Assembly (NCBI GenBank): GCA_022579005.1
Contig: MU401703.1
Location: 1-49,156 of the forward strand
Direction of reading: 5' to 3'
Length of the DNA: 49,156 nt
Source: Poronia punctata
Lineage: Eukaryota > Ascomycota > Sordariomycetes > Xylariales > Xylariaceae
In this document: in pieces, positions 23,981-35,046 of the stretch
Layout: the number at the start of each line of letters is the position of its first letter
How positions within the stretch are numbered: the stretch's first letter is position 1
Position numbers and translations under genes: made by a program
Notes under the pieces: generated by a model
Told to the model about the DNA's origin: nothing
Database searches by the model: none
What the model saw: only the letters and a program-made list of their open reading frames with translations

Positions 23981-24786
23981 ACCCAGACTCGTCGGTACAC
24001 ACACACACACACACACACCTTACTTAATACCTACTCATGTAATAGACAGCGACACAATAAAGGCTAACAATGTGCTTCTTTTTGTCCGTTATGGGGAGGG
24101 AGGGGGGGGGGGGGTGGACGTGACGTGGATAAAGGGGCGCGAGAACGTGGTTAGGTTAAGGGATTGTAATTTGTCGATCGATAGCTTTAGTCTGTTCAAG
24201 AATTCAGCGACGTAATTGAAAGAAAGATAGAGAGAAAGGGACCGAAACTGTCTCTAATTTATTTTCATTCTTTGAACTGCTCATGAGATTTCTTTTCTTT
24301 TCTTTATAGATGAATCCTCAGTCTTTCGACGTCATAACTAAATAAGTAAGTAAGTAAGTAAGTAGTAACCTTAACTCTAATCTAACAGGTTACTGCGACA
24401 TGTCAGGTGGAATTTGGTAATATCTAAGTTAGAATCATAGACCACCCCCTTTTCCAAAACGAAGCTAAGTATTTGACAAATTACATCCCGCGTGCTTCAA
24501 ATTGGTAAGTTGCAATTCTAAAAATCTTAAAAGAGTTTTTTTTTATTAAAAAAAGGGTTTCTTCGATTGTCTGTCTGCCTCTACAAAACGCCAGTCTATA
24601 ATAATGATTTACCGTCCCGGCTTATGATGCATGCATGTACCTTCTATAAACACCAAGCATCGGCCCCTATAGGTAGGCGGTTCTCGTAAGTAAGTACTAT
24701 CTAAGGGTATTATTTCTAACATTATTGGCTTCAAGTGAATCTTCAAATCGGGTCACAATCCGTCCGACCTAACCTAGGGGAGTCGA
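23562..24786. other. Convergent intergenic region with several simple repeats
   Basis: This region lies between the BTB-bromodomain and esterase stop codons. It carries a T-rich stretch (23641-23710), a CT stretch, a long TTG tract, a short CA repeat (about 24000-24018), a run of 14 G within 24093-24114, and a TAAG/GTAA repeat (about 24343-24364). No gene is visible; long open frames here come only from the TTG tract. Confidence 0.6.
23886..23980 (+). repeat. (GTT)n microsatellite, about 31 units
   Basis: An uninterrupted GTT trinucleotide repeat of about 95 bases lies 325 bases after the BTB-bromodomain stop, probably in or just past its 3' untranslated region. It would read as poly-Val or poly-Leu/Cys on this strand, but no gene frame supports translation. 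Confidence 0.9.
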
Positions 24787-27700
24787 TTATCGAGCGGGGG
24801 CCGTATCAGAGATGTGCCCTGGATCAGTTGGGCTCTGGGAGCCGGTTGGCTTCGTTTTGCGAGCGGCGCCTTTTCCGACAATCTTCTCAGTCCAGTTCCA
24901 CGACGGGCTCGAACTTCTCTCCTCCGGCTCCCCGCCTTTTTCTGTTTCTTCACTCGGCGGTAGCGGGACAGCGTTGAAGTGCCGGCCATATGCTATGTCC
25001 AAGTCAAGGTCGCTCTCGTCCGCACTATCGGCAAAGTCACGGTCGCTCCAGGCGGCCGAGTCAAGTGTGTCGTTGGAGGGTAGCCGTGCTGGTGATTTCT
25101 GGAACCGCTGAGATCCCTGCGATCTATTGCTCTGGGATGTGGGGAGGTCCGAAACCGTGTCCTTTTCTTCGCGGGCCAAACTCAAGGATCGCTCGTGGGT
25201 CGGCTTCCTGGGCGGGTCTTGTTCGGCCTCTGGCTTTTCGGCATTCTCCGACTTGCTACTGGCATTCGCCTGGTCGGCGCCTACGGGCTTGGTTTCTACG
25301 CCGGTTGTGTCTGGCCCTTCAGCCAATCCCTTGGCCCGCTCGGCGTTGGTTTCCACATCATCGCGTGTCCGGGCCACGGCATCATCGCTAAAATGAGAAT
25401 CGACCAGATGTTTTATCACAGGCCATCCGTAAGCATTAGCAAACATGCGGCGAACGATGATATTGTTATGCGCATCTGGTTCCAGGTTGACCAGCACCTT
25501 TCGCCAACTGAGGTCGCGATGATAAGCACGGGCGATTTTCTCTTCGACCCTCATGTTGGAACTGTCAATCACCTCGTCTGGTTGCCGATCGGGATCGGTG
25601 TGCGCAACATCGTCGTAATCATGAGTAGACAAACCAGAGTCCTGGTGGCCAACCGTGGGATTCGGTGGCGCGGGCGGAGAAGCCTCTCCGACACCCTCCT
25701 TCTTCGGCGACGAGTTACTGGGACGACTTGCGTTCTTCTTACGCATCGAAAGGGAACCGGTGCTTCGTTTCTTCAATCGAGGTGGCGGGATATCAGAAGG
25801 ATGGTAAATTCGGTCATGAAATATCGTGCGAGCGCGCTTGGAAGGGTCGAGTACAAAGTCGGTTGGGGGTAGCTTCGGGTTCAGTAGGTCACCTGCTGAT
25901 TCGAAAAATGTCGTCTTTGGAGGGGCCGACATCCCGGTACCCTGGCTGTCTTCGTACTCTTGACCGGCCGAAACCTTGGACGTCGATTGTTCCGAGCTAC
26001 TCGGTGATTCGTCAAAGTTCAGGGTCTGACTCCTCTTGTAGATCCGCTGCTCTTTGGGGGAATGGGACGTCGGTGGTTTTTGCTTTGATGTCTTCTGGTT
26101 ATCGTTCGTTTTGAACAGATTGAAGAAGCCCGAGAAGGGAGACTCATAACTTGTCTGTGAGTGCTGGCCGGGCCCTTCTTCACGGCGCGGCGTAGACGTA
26201 GCCGCAAGGTTTATGCTCTGTCTGTCATCCTCGACGATGGCATTGCTGGAGGGCTGAGGCACCTCGTGAGAGTCACCGAGCAAAGTACCGGCAGTCGTGT
26301 TGGACCCCGGTAGGGCTGGAGGTTCCTCTTCATCCGGTGTCCAGGCTTCCTTCCGAGAGGACATGCCAGTACCAGTCAACTCGGCCCAGCCAAATCCAAC
26401 AACTGTGCCCACCAGCCCGGCTTCTCTCCGGGCTTTCTCCACCCGATCGAGGCCTTGCCAGTCAAGGAATAGGAGACAGCTCGTCCGCAGAGGGACGATG
26501 CCATCGTTCACCACGTTGGAATAGACAGTGCGGTTGCGAAACTTTTTCAGCGCCACATGTGCTGGTCCCGTGGGCAAAATCCTTAGCAGAGGTTTCGACT
26601 CGGGCTGCGACTCGCCCATTACCCTTTTATGCGCAGTCTCACCCAGTGAGCCGACTAGCGCCCCCCAGCTGCTCCTTGCGATGGTTGGCGCCCTCCATGT
26701 CAGTCCCAGGTCCTGGCCAGTCCGTCCTACTAAGCCAAAGTCCAGCGCAAACTTGACATATAATGGATTCTCGTTACTTAAACCTAGAAATGGCGTGGCA
26801 AGGGCGATGAAGTTGATAGGACGTATGAGGTCGAAAAATTGAGGCGAGTGCTTCTGTATATACGCGACCGCATATGTTTGGACGAGTCCACCAAGAGAAT
26901 GGGCGACCAGGCTAATACTGGTGATCTGATATGGCCGTCTGGGCTCATTGTTGCTGCTGCTCAGCTTTTGGTGTAGTCCTTGAGGTTGATCTTTGATGGC
27001 ATCCCTCTTCTTGGTCTCGGGAAGAAACGGTTGGTCCGGATAGGTCATCGAGAGAATAAAGCGTGCTAGTCGTTTCCCTAAGAATTTGATACCCCTTTCT
27101 GTCCGCGTCGCGTTCCCGGAGAAACCGCGGACTATTACTTCTTCTTCGTCATCAGAGTCGTCTTCCTCGCCTTCATCTCCCTTTTGATCCCCAACTCGAC
27201 TAGCTCTGCGACTATCTTTCTCACGAGCCTTCCTGGCTCTGGCATCAATTTTGGCCTGTCTTGCAGTTGCATCGATGCTCTCCTTCAGGTAGAGCATATC
27301 GGCGCCAAGGTTGCTGTGCAGCCCATGCGTTATGACCACAAGATGGACCTTTTTCTGCCGCCGTCCATTTTCCGAACCGACTACTGAGCCACCATCGACA
27401 GTCGCACGACCCCTAACCACAGTATCTTCGGAGCTATTACGATCGGGTAGTTTGGGCGTGTTCCATAGACTTGCGGTGTCTTCCACTTTCAAACTTATAG
27501 CTTTCGAGAATAAACCTTTCGGCTGTGCTGGATGGTGACCGTCTCTAGCTCCGGCGCTTTGCTGGAAGTCGCTTACTTTCCCAGGCTGCTGAATATTCGC
27601 CTGGCCCTTTACCACGGGTGAGCCACTTAAACTCAGACTCTTTTCATCGCGCGCAAGCAGTATCTCAAAGCCGACGCTAGCGCTAGACGAGAATATGACC

Positions 27701-28119
27701 TGGCTAGTGACCTCAATGACCCAGCTCGCACTTGATTCTTGGTTTCCCTGGACGTCGGCATTCGCAAAGTCACCCCTTGCTGCTCCCATCCCCGCGCTTT
27801 GGCGGATGTCGTCCGGAACGATCAACTGGCAAGACCAAGTACCAGCGGCCTTGAGCATGGGCTCGAATTCGGGAACTCCATAGCGACGGGGGTTCTCGAA
27901 TTTTGCGTTCGGGTTATAGTGCGACGGATACGCGGATACGCTCAAGGTATAAGGTCCGTGGACAAAGGCTGCGCGCAACGGTAACGGCGACGTGTTTCTT
28001 ATGCGCAGATGGAGGACATCAGGCGAGGGGAGGATACGATCGTGCGACGGCGTGTAGGTAACGGTATAGCGCACAACTTCCCCGATCTTGACGCTGCCTA
28101 GTTGGTGTAGGAGAAGCAT
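24787..28119 (-). CDS. DUF676-type serine esterase/lipase, 1110 residues
   Basis: One uninterrupted exon starts at ATG 28119. The N-terminal 200 residues begin MLLLHQLGSVKIGEVVRYTV, a beta-rich region typical of fungal members. The alpha/beta-hydrolase domain follows: VVITHGLHSN at about 261-270, and VAHSLGGLVQ at about 405-414 with the nucleophile Ser 408 in the GxSxG-like motif (Ala-His-Ser-Leu-Gly). ALATPFLGL comes after, and VNDGIVPLRTS supplies a likely catalytic Asp. This is the DUF676 putative serine esterase family to which yeast Rog1 belongs; members act on acyl-glycerols or phospholipids and are often linked to lipid droplets (family knowledge). An acidic and basic insertion (EEDDSDDEEEVIV) splits the domain. 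The C-terminal half is Ser/Pro/charged, low complexity and probably disordered, making this longer than yeast relatives. No transmembrane segment is obvious. Confidence 0.88.
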   Translation of the reverse strand: MLLLHQLGSVKIGEVVRYTVTYTPSHDRILPSPDVLHLRIRNTSPLPLRAAFVHGPYTLSVSAYPSHYNPNAKFENPRRYGVPEFEPMLKAAGTWSCQLIVPDDIRQSAGMGAARGDFANADVQGNQESSASWVIEVTSQVIFSSSASVGFEILLARDEKSLSLSGSPVVKGQANIQQPGKVSDFQQSAGARDGHHPAQPKGLFSKAISLKVEDTASLWNTPKLPDRNSSEDTVVRGRATVDGGSVVGSENGRRQKKVHLVVITHGLHSNLGADMLYLKESIDATARQAKIDARARKAREKDSRRASRVGDQKGDEGEEDDSDDEEEVIVRGFSGNATRTERGIKFLGKRLARFILSMTYPDQPFLPETKKRDAIKDQPQGLHQKLSSSNNEPRRPYQITSISLVAHSLGGLVQTYAVAYIQKHSPQFFDLIRPINFIALATPFLGLSNENPLYVKFALDFGLVGRTGQDLGLTWRAPTIARSSWGALVGSLGETAHKRVMGESQPESKPLLRILPTGPAHVALKKFRNRTVYSNVVNDGIVPLRTSCLLFLDWQGLDRVEKARREAGLVGTVVGFGWAELTGTGMSSRKEAWTPDEEEPPALPGSNTTAGTLLGDSHEVPQPSSNAIVEDDRQSINLAATSTPRREEGPGQHSQTSYESPFSGFFNLFKTNDNQKTSKQKPPTSHSPKEQRIYKRSQTLNFDESPSSSEQSTSKVSAGQEYEDSQGTGMSAPPKTTFFESAGDLLNPKLPPTDFVLDPSKRARTIFHDRIYHPSDIPPPRLKKRSTGSLSMRKKNASRPSNSSPKKEGVGEASPPAPPNPTVGHQDSGLSTHDYDDVAHTDPDRQPDEVIDSSNMRVEEKIARAYHRDLSWRKVLVNLEPDAHNNIIVRRMFANAYGWPVIKHLVDSHFSDDAVARTRDDVETNAERAKGLAEGPDTTGVETKPVGADQANASSKSENAEKPEAEQDPPRKPTHERSLSLAREEKDTVSDLPTSQSNRSQGSQRFQKSPARLPSNDTLDSAAWSDRDFADSADESDLDLDIAYGRHFNAVPLPPSEETEKGGEPEERSSSPSWNWTEKIVGKGAARKTKPTGSQSPTDPGHISDTAPAR

Positions 28120-31100
28120 TCTGTTAGCTGCCTTTTATGCCCGTATGCCGTAGTTCATTATGTACGTGAATCGAAGTGGGTAGGAGATAGGTATGGGTAT
28201 TCTCATATGCCACACGAGACTTGTCGAGGCTTGATCAACACACGGAACGCCCGGCCAGCTTATCAGCCAAACCCTGGTCGGTGGCTTTTAGGAGTCGAGT
28301 AATACGGTAGTAACGAATAGGACGTACACTCCAATCTACAACTATGCAGTGTATATAGGCAATACAGGGGGGGAAACAGGGCCTAATCAGACGCGATTCG
28401 TTCTCAAAAGAATGCAGGTGGTTGTCAAGAAGGTATGGTACCCATCTACCTATTCTAACGATTAGGATAACGTGAGAAGGGGCGGAAGGGGTCAGCCAGA
28501 AATGACGAAATGAAAATCGCTAGGGCCCGATTCTTTTCTTAGCGTATCTTGAGTACAACTTGTTGGTAGGTACTTGTATAGTACTTAGGACAGACGTAAA
28601 TAAGGCTGTGATCCCCTACTGTCATCATGTACTCGGATTGTGTACGTCAATGCTGTTGACCACATTATGTACTTCGCGTTGACTTCACATTCTTCTGAAT
28701 GTTGTACATTGGTGCACCGGATCTTGTACACACGCGTACATACCTACATCATGTTACAACTGCACCACTTCCCAAATCTTACTAAGTTCTAACTCTTAAT
28801 GCCTTCCCAACGTCAAGTGAACATGCCGTACCATAGCAGAGACCAACTTCAATACAATCGGCGCATATATTTCTTTTTAGCGGGTCGCTGCCACGTTCAA
28901 ACTGAAATGCAGGTGCAGTAAAGATAAAGTAGGTATCATGGTTAAAAGGCTACCCATCTATCCACTGGCTCCTTCAGGACAGAAATTGACATCCTTTAAC
29001 TACGAGTAGCTGTATAAGAAATAGTCATAGTAAGCTACACGTGGCCGAGTACTACATATAGATCATAGCATCGTATATGGAAACCGAATAAAAGGTCAAG
29101 TTAGTGTGGTGGACGGTTCGAACCAAAGTTTCGCGGAGACGTTCAATGATGTCGGTCGGCCTTCTTGTTGGTGTCTGCATAGGAGACTCTTCGAGTGGCT
29201 TCAAGCTCTTCTAGTGCCCACCTATGCCTTGATGTCGACTGGCGGAACACCTATGCAAGTTGCCAGTCTCGCAGCGACGACGTCAACGATGACACTACAA
29301 TAGATACCCATCTTCTCCCCTCCCAATCTTTGAGAGGAGCTTGCTTTGTTGGCAAGGGGTAGGTAGGTACCTACTGTATGTTAGATTCATCTCAACTTAC
29401 GTGGTCGAAGCTAGAATTGGCAGCTGTGGTGTCATAAGAGGGACCAAGTGAAGTAACACACGAGGTGTGACTTCTTGGTTGGATCTGATGGAGGATGACC
29501 ACCTCCTTGGATCTGGGGTAGGCGCTCCCGATTAGTCTACCAAGGCCGGCCCATGAGCTTGAGCACCTGTAGGCTGTAATCTGACACACAGATTTCTGTC
29601 TGGTGAGGTGTCAAGCCTCAGCTTCATCAGTTGTTATTAGGAATAACTAGCCAAACAGGACAAGTCTGATCTACAACCATTTGTGGTGCAAACGTATGGA
29701 CGTCTCCTCCTGTGCGCAAGGGCTGACCAATGAAGTATGTCTAGTAAAACAGCAACCCTTGCGTTACGAGCAAGCGTTTCCTACTCGGATTGCGGTAAGT
29801 CAGTTGACGAGGAGCCTTGTCTCTGGTTGCTACGTAAGGGGGTGCCGACTGTCCGGCGACAACGCAACCTGGCGGTCATCCGCACGACTACTGTTATTGG
29901 CGTGTTTGGGTCATAACATTGTATTCTCGTTACAGTAGGTAGGTTTCTGGTTTAGATACGTGCGTGACAGATTCGCTGTCATCTCTTTCCCTCTTTGGAG
30001 CTAAAAAGGGAAGGACTGGGTGGCCCCCTACTGGCTAACGGTCTCATGGAGTGGATAGGAACAACGTCCCCTTATCGAACCAACCTCTATCTACTACGGG
30101 TAGGTTGTGAATACGATCATCCCGCCAGGCTAAGCGAAAAGTGGGTAACTGGACATTCCGGATGGATCGAACGACACCGGGCGGTTGTGTGGACGACGCA
30201 AAAGAAAGAAAGAAAGAAAAGAGGGAAACAAACCCAAAATCTCTCTAACTTTTTGGATTTTTGGACTATCCTACATAAACAAGAGAATATGTGCTTATAT
30301 CAACGTACATTACAAAAGTACTCGTGTACAATTTTCTTCATATGCTTAATACTGCACACATATGCACCTTACGAGATCTTCAACGTAGGGCACTAATAGT
30401 GGGTTACATTGTTCTCCATCGATTGTCAGAGTCTGGCCTACTGGAACAGGTTTCCAAGCGCAGCAACCATCTATTTACAGTTGAGTACATAAAAGCGTTC
30501 GACATTGCTCTCCCACAACAGGCAAGAGAGGTAACCAACCAGCGCAGTCGAAAACCGAGCGCTTAACAAATAAGTCAGTCGGCCCTTGGAGGGGTTGCAC
30601 TGTAAAATTTCATTTCGTGGCTGCCCTAAAGGTGTCTACTTGTGAATAAAATCTCCCTTTTGACTGCTTTTTCTTCACCACCGCCATATGCTGTACCCCT
30701 GGAGATGCATGTCCTTGGCTCCCTCTCCAGAACAGTTCCATGCACAACCCTCAGTTTATTACGGGCCCTTTCAGTATCGGGTGAGGTTGACACCTTACCT
30801 CAGTTCCCTGCCGTGCCCATCGTAGTAAGGATCGTATCCCCACTCTCTTCAACTTTCTCTCACTTTTCATTCGGTTTCATAGGCCTCCATGTGCAATACT
30901 TTAGGTAGGCACGTCTCGTACATACAGTCTAGGTAGGCACATAGGGTATTCCGTATAGGTACGTACCTGTGCCCGTTTGCGGGCTCCCGTCGTTTGTAGA
31001 CTTTTAGGTAGTCTCGGTAGGTGGTCGTTGTTGTTGTGGGAACTAATACTACCCCCTCCATCATCCGACCCTGTCCTGTAATGGAATGAAAAGGAGGGGG

Positions 31101-31545
31101 GTTTTTGATGATACCATGCCAGACTGTCATTTCGTTCCTTTCGTCCTATTCTTCATTTATTATTAGCTTGCTATGTGACGTGCTTGTTCGGACAGGATCA
31201 GACCTTTTTTGCGAGACTGAGATCATCTTTTTCTCGTCCAATTCCCAACCACCTTTTCCACGAATTCCGTGGTTGGCCATTGGTGATTCTAATCCCGCCC
31301 TGATGCTGCTGTCACCCCTCTAATGCAGAGTCCAACCCCCCCACAGTCCAATCAACACCAGAGACCACTCATGCAGGTGGCCACTCAGGAGCAACCAGCT
31401 GTCTCCCTCTGCACTATATTGGCACGACTCCTCGTCCAGCCCAGCGCCGTTTTTGGGCTTTGGCTTTGGCTTTCCTTTCGCACCTCTTGAGCCTCGATAT
31501 TTGCAAGTTCGGGGCTGACGCGCGGACTGCACACCCAAAAGACGA
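28120..31545. promoter_or_regulatory. Divergent region, esterase / RBR ligase
   Basis: About 3.4 kb separates two outward-read genes. Short frames occur near 29.1, 29.7 and 30.3 kb but none is recognisable or supported by splice logic. The final 450 bases before the RBR start are CT-rich on the plus strand, as in a fungal leader or promoter. A TGGCCGAGT element at 29042 and a GGTTCGAACC palindrome at 29114 look like pol III boxes but do not belong to a foldable tRNA. Confidence 0.45.
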
Positions 31546-34241
31546 ATGGCCTATACAAGGGATGTCGCAGGCAAGCATCGGAAGCACAAACGCCAGACAT
31601 CTTATTCGGACGCAGGTGATTGGGAACCGCCGCGAGACGCATCGCGCCATTCGTTGCCCTATCAAGCACAACAACACTCTGAAGTACAAAGGCCGGTCGG
31701 TAGGAAGTCAAAGCATTCGACTTCACAACGAACAAAGCAGCCCGTGGATGTCCCGGTGTCCCGTGCGATGCCACCATCGCGAATGTTGACACGGTCGGGC
31801 CCCGTCAAAAGTCGGAATCGGCGGGTGTACGACGAGGATGAGGAGGATGAGCGGGATCGGAAGGAGCGGTTGAGGGGAAGAATGCAATCCAGATCTAGAT
31901 CTAGGGTCAAGATAAGGGCGAGGTCTCCGAGCAGCGAGTCGAGTGCCGGGTCCTTCATCGCCACGCCAACAAGGTCGTCGTACGTGCACCACCGCTCGGC
32001 GCATCCCTCGGCACCTCCCTCGGCACCTTCGCCAGGCTCAGACTCGGAGAGCTCGAGCGGTGAAACGGATTCGTCCGACTCGACGGAAGATTACGGGAAC
32101 CGGCCTCCGACGCTAAAAGAGCGGATGAACGGCAAATCAACAGCGCCAGGCACACCCGACTCGGCGTCGGTCCGTAACCCCGCAAGTCGCAGTCAGTCTA
32201 GACACCGGCGCCGGAATGAAGTCGTGCTTGAGGTAGAGACCATTTCCGACAGTTCAGAGGATGATGCCCCTCCCTTGCCCCGGGTCGTGGTGAAAGGCTC
32301 TGCAATGGCCCAACGCCACAAGCATCAGTCGCGAGCTTCCAGCGCTGCTCCTCCGCGGCAACAAAGCCGCCACCGTGGACGGCACCGCGAGACGCACACT
32401 AGCTATTCACCCAAGCGGTATGTTATATTGGTCTCATGTTTTCACCGCTCGCGCGAGCCCGTGTATTGATATTGATATTGATATTTCCACAACCTTATTT
32501 AGGTCGCAAAACAGGTATTTTTATTACTCCGACGTCCCGTATACCGAAAAGCCGCCCTTTTCGCGGTCGCGTGCGACTTCAAGCTCACCGGTAACCTTTC
32601 ATAGCTTAAGTTCCTCGGCCGCAAGAAGGTCCGCGACTTTCCCCGGCAACAACTTTTTCGAAGCGCCAGACTACCCGATACATCATAGCAAGAGCTACAA
32701 GCTGTGAGTCAAATGTGTGAATAGACATGTCAGGTTCTAATCAATCGTCAGGAACTCTTGTAAGCAATGTGCTTACGACGTTTCCTCGTCCGAGTCAGTT
32801 CGCCTCGGATGTGGCCACTACTGGTGCATCTCCTGTCTTAAGAAGCGTTTCAAGCGATCCATCAAAGATGCTCAGGCCATGCCCCCCACCTGCTGTTCTC
32901 CCGACTGCGTCCCCACAGAACACGTCAACCATCTGTTCAAGGACGACTTCAAGCGGACCTGGAACCAGAAATACGCCGAGGCCTCTATGAGAAAACAGAA
33001 CCAATGTCCCAGTCGAAAATGCCGGGCACCGATCCGGCCTGAGGATATACGTCATCATAACAACGGCCGTACCAGCGCCGTGTGCAGGAAATGCAACACG
33101 GAAATCTGCGGCATTTGCTACAAGAAACGGCACGAATCGAAAAAGTGTCCCGTTGACGTAAATGATGAGCCAGGATGGAAGAAGTGCCAGAAATGCCATG
33201 CTAGTGTTCAGCTAAAAGATGGTTGCACCCACATGACCTGGTAAGTGATACATTAATGCCCAGCGGCAGCGGCCGAGATGAAGCCCTTTTCTGACCGACA
33301 TGATGCCTAGCCCCTGTGGTGCTGAGTTTTGCACGGTTTGTGGGGTGAAGCGGAAGGCATGCAAATGCCCTTGGTTCACTTACGACGAAGATTCGGACGA
33401 GAGTGAAGATTTCGACCATGTGGAGGTGCCGGCACCAGTGCCCATGTCGATGCCGCCGATGGGCCGTGGACATCCAGGCGGCATGGATAGTCTACCCCGG
33501 ACGTTGCGTCCAGAACCGAGCTTTGGGTTTGGAGGATCCCGTCGCCCACCACGACCGGATGAGCGTGCCATGCGGTTGCCGCATCCTGACGACGACTACG
33601 ACGACGACGAGGACGAAGAGGATGGTTATCTCCAGGACTTTGGCGATATGGGACTTGGGAGTCCACCGCCCCTTTTCAGGCCGGACGATTTCCGAAGGTC
33701 ACACAGCACTCTCGTGCCACCGGCACCTACTCCGCCGGTACCCGTACCCGCACCCTCGGTCGCACCAGAACGTGCAAACGCCAGTGCAAATTACGTCTCG
33801 GGCGTGAACAAAGCAAGGGGCGTCAAAGGCTCCTCCTCGATGGAAAGGCTAGCTGGCCGGTTCTCGGACCAGCGCCACGGCCCCCAGCGATCTTTTGGAC
33901 AGCCCATGTCCCCGCCGCCGATGCATCCCGCATCCGCTTATGGACATCCGATGCCGTTTCAGCCCCCGATAGCACCCATTTCGAGGCGTCACACTATGGA
34001 TGACGATATGTATGATATGGTATTCAGCCCCCCCTTCCCCGGCCCGTTCCCCCGAGCAGCGGGCCCGTACGACTACATGGATGATTCTGCCTTGCACGCA
34101 CCATCCAGACGACGCCGGTATCGTGATCCCAGGCCTTCCGAACTTGCCGGCCTCACAGGGCCAGGTAGTGGCATGAATCGAGTGGCGGAGTGGATGGATC
34201 ATGTTGACGAGAATCCTTTCGATGCCCAAACGGTGACATGA
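31546..34241 (+). CDS. RING-IBR-RING (RBR) E3 ubiquitin ligase
   Basis: Four exons (31546-32417, 32503-32703, 32752-33240, 33311-34241) give 830 residues in consistent phase. Residues 1 to about 355 are Ser/Arg-rich and low complexity. RING1 follows with zinc ligands C361, C364, C378, H380, C383, C386, C405 or C406, and C410. An IBR segment contains CRKCNTEICGIC. RING2 (KKCQKCHASVQLKDGC, then THMTCPCGAEFCTVC) runs from C503 to C531; the expected thioester cysteine is C516 in the DGC motif, which is intact. The third intron splits the codon for C521, and removing it restores the family pattern exactly. RBR ligases take ubiquitin from an E2 onto this Cys before passing it to substrates. The C-terminal 300 residues are Pro/Met/Asp-rich with no Ariadne-type helical domain that I can see. 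The target is unknown. A GA repeat follows the stop. Confidence 0.9.
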
Positions 34242-35046
34242 GCGAGAGAGAGAGAGAGAGTCACCTCACTTTTTTCAATACCTCCAACAGTGTTCCCATG
34301 GGGCTAGGCTAATATTATGACTGAGAGCAACCCTTTTGTCTTGCTTTTTGAAACGACTTTACGAAAAGAAACATGAGTAACCTGACAATCCAAGTCAAGC
34401 CTTCTTTACATCTACCAGCACATAACATACTTGTACACATAGATTGAAATTTTGTCGTTGGGATTCTACGTGAATTCTTTTTTCACCTACTTCTTTTCCT
34501 CATGTCACCATCCACACACATACACATAACACATACTCATACAAACGCGCAGAAGCTTTTTGCATACTATGATGGATGTTATAACTATCTCATTCCATTC
34601 CACAACAGCTTATTATTTGTCCTACGCAGCGTCTTAGGGAGAGAGACGGCGAGACGAGGACTCGATATGAATAGCGTGATTAGGCACGCAAAGAAAACAA
34701 ATTTTTTACGTACGACAGATGTTTATAGACTTTTTTTTAAAAAAAAACTTTTTCTGCTTTTAGATCAAACATGGAATCGTCTTTTTGTACAATTCATCCG
34801 TGTCCATCAAATGCCTTTGACAATATGTAGGTACATATCAAGTACTTAGTGAGCAAAAATGTTGAACGACGCGCGTTATAGTCAGTTGTAAGTAGGATAG
34901 GCCACAATATCTGACAATAATTCATTCACCGTCTGGGCGATAATCTATGCCTTTCCAGCAAGATTCGAATACATGCTCGTAGTATACAAAATACAGTGTT
35001 TTTGTTGATGGGGGACACATGGCAAAAAATTCAATTATATTCCCAT
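34242..35046. other. Convergent intergenic region
   Basis: This region holds the 3' ends of the RBR gene and the sensor-like gene. A GA microsatellite (about 34243-34260), a T/A homopolymer junction at 34731-34747 and otherwise unremarkable sequence are seen. No gene is visible. Confidence 0.5.

Noticed and set aside
23817..24215. Plus-strand frame with poly-Val and minus-strand frame with poly-Thr
   Set aside because: Both are created by the GTT microsatellite between convergent genes; there is no sign of coding outside the repeat.
29042..29123. TGGCCGAGT followed 70 bases later by GGTTCGAACC, resembling pol III A and B boxes
   Set aside because: No acceptor, D or anticodon stem can be built around them; the second element is simply a palindrome.
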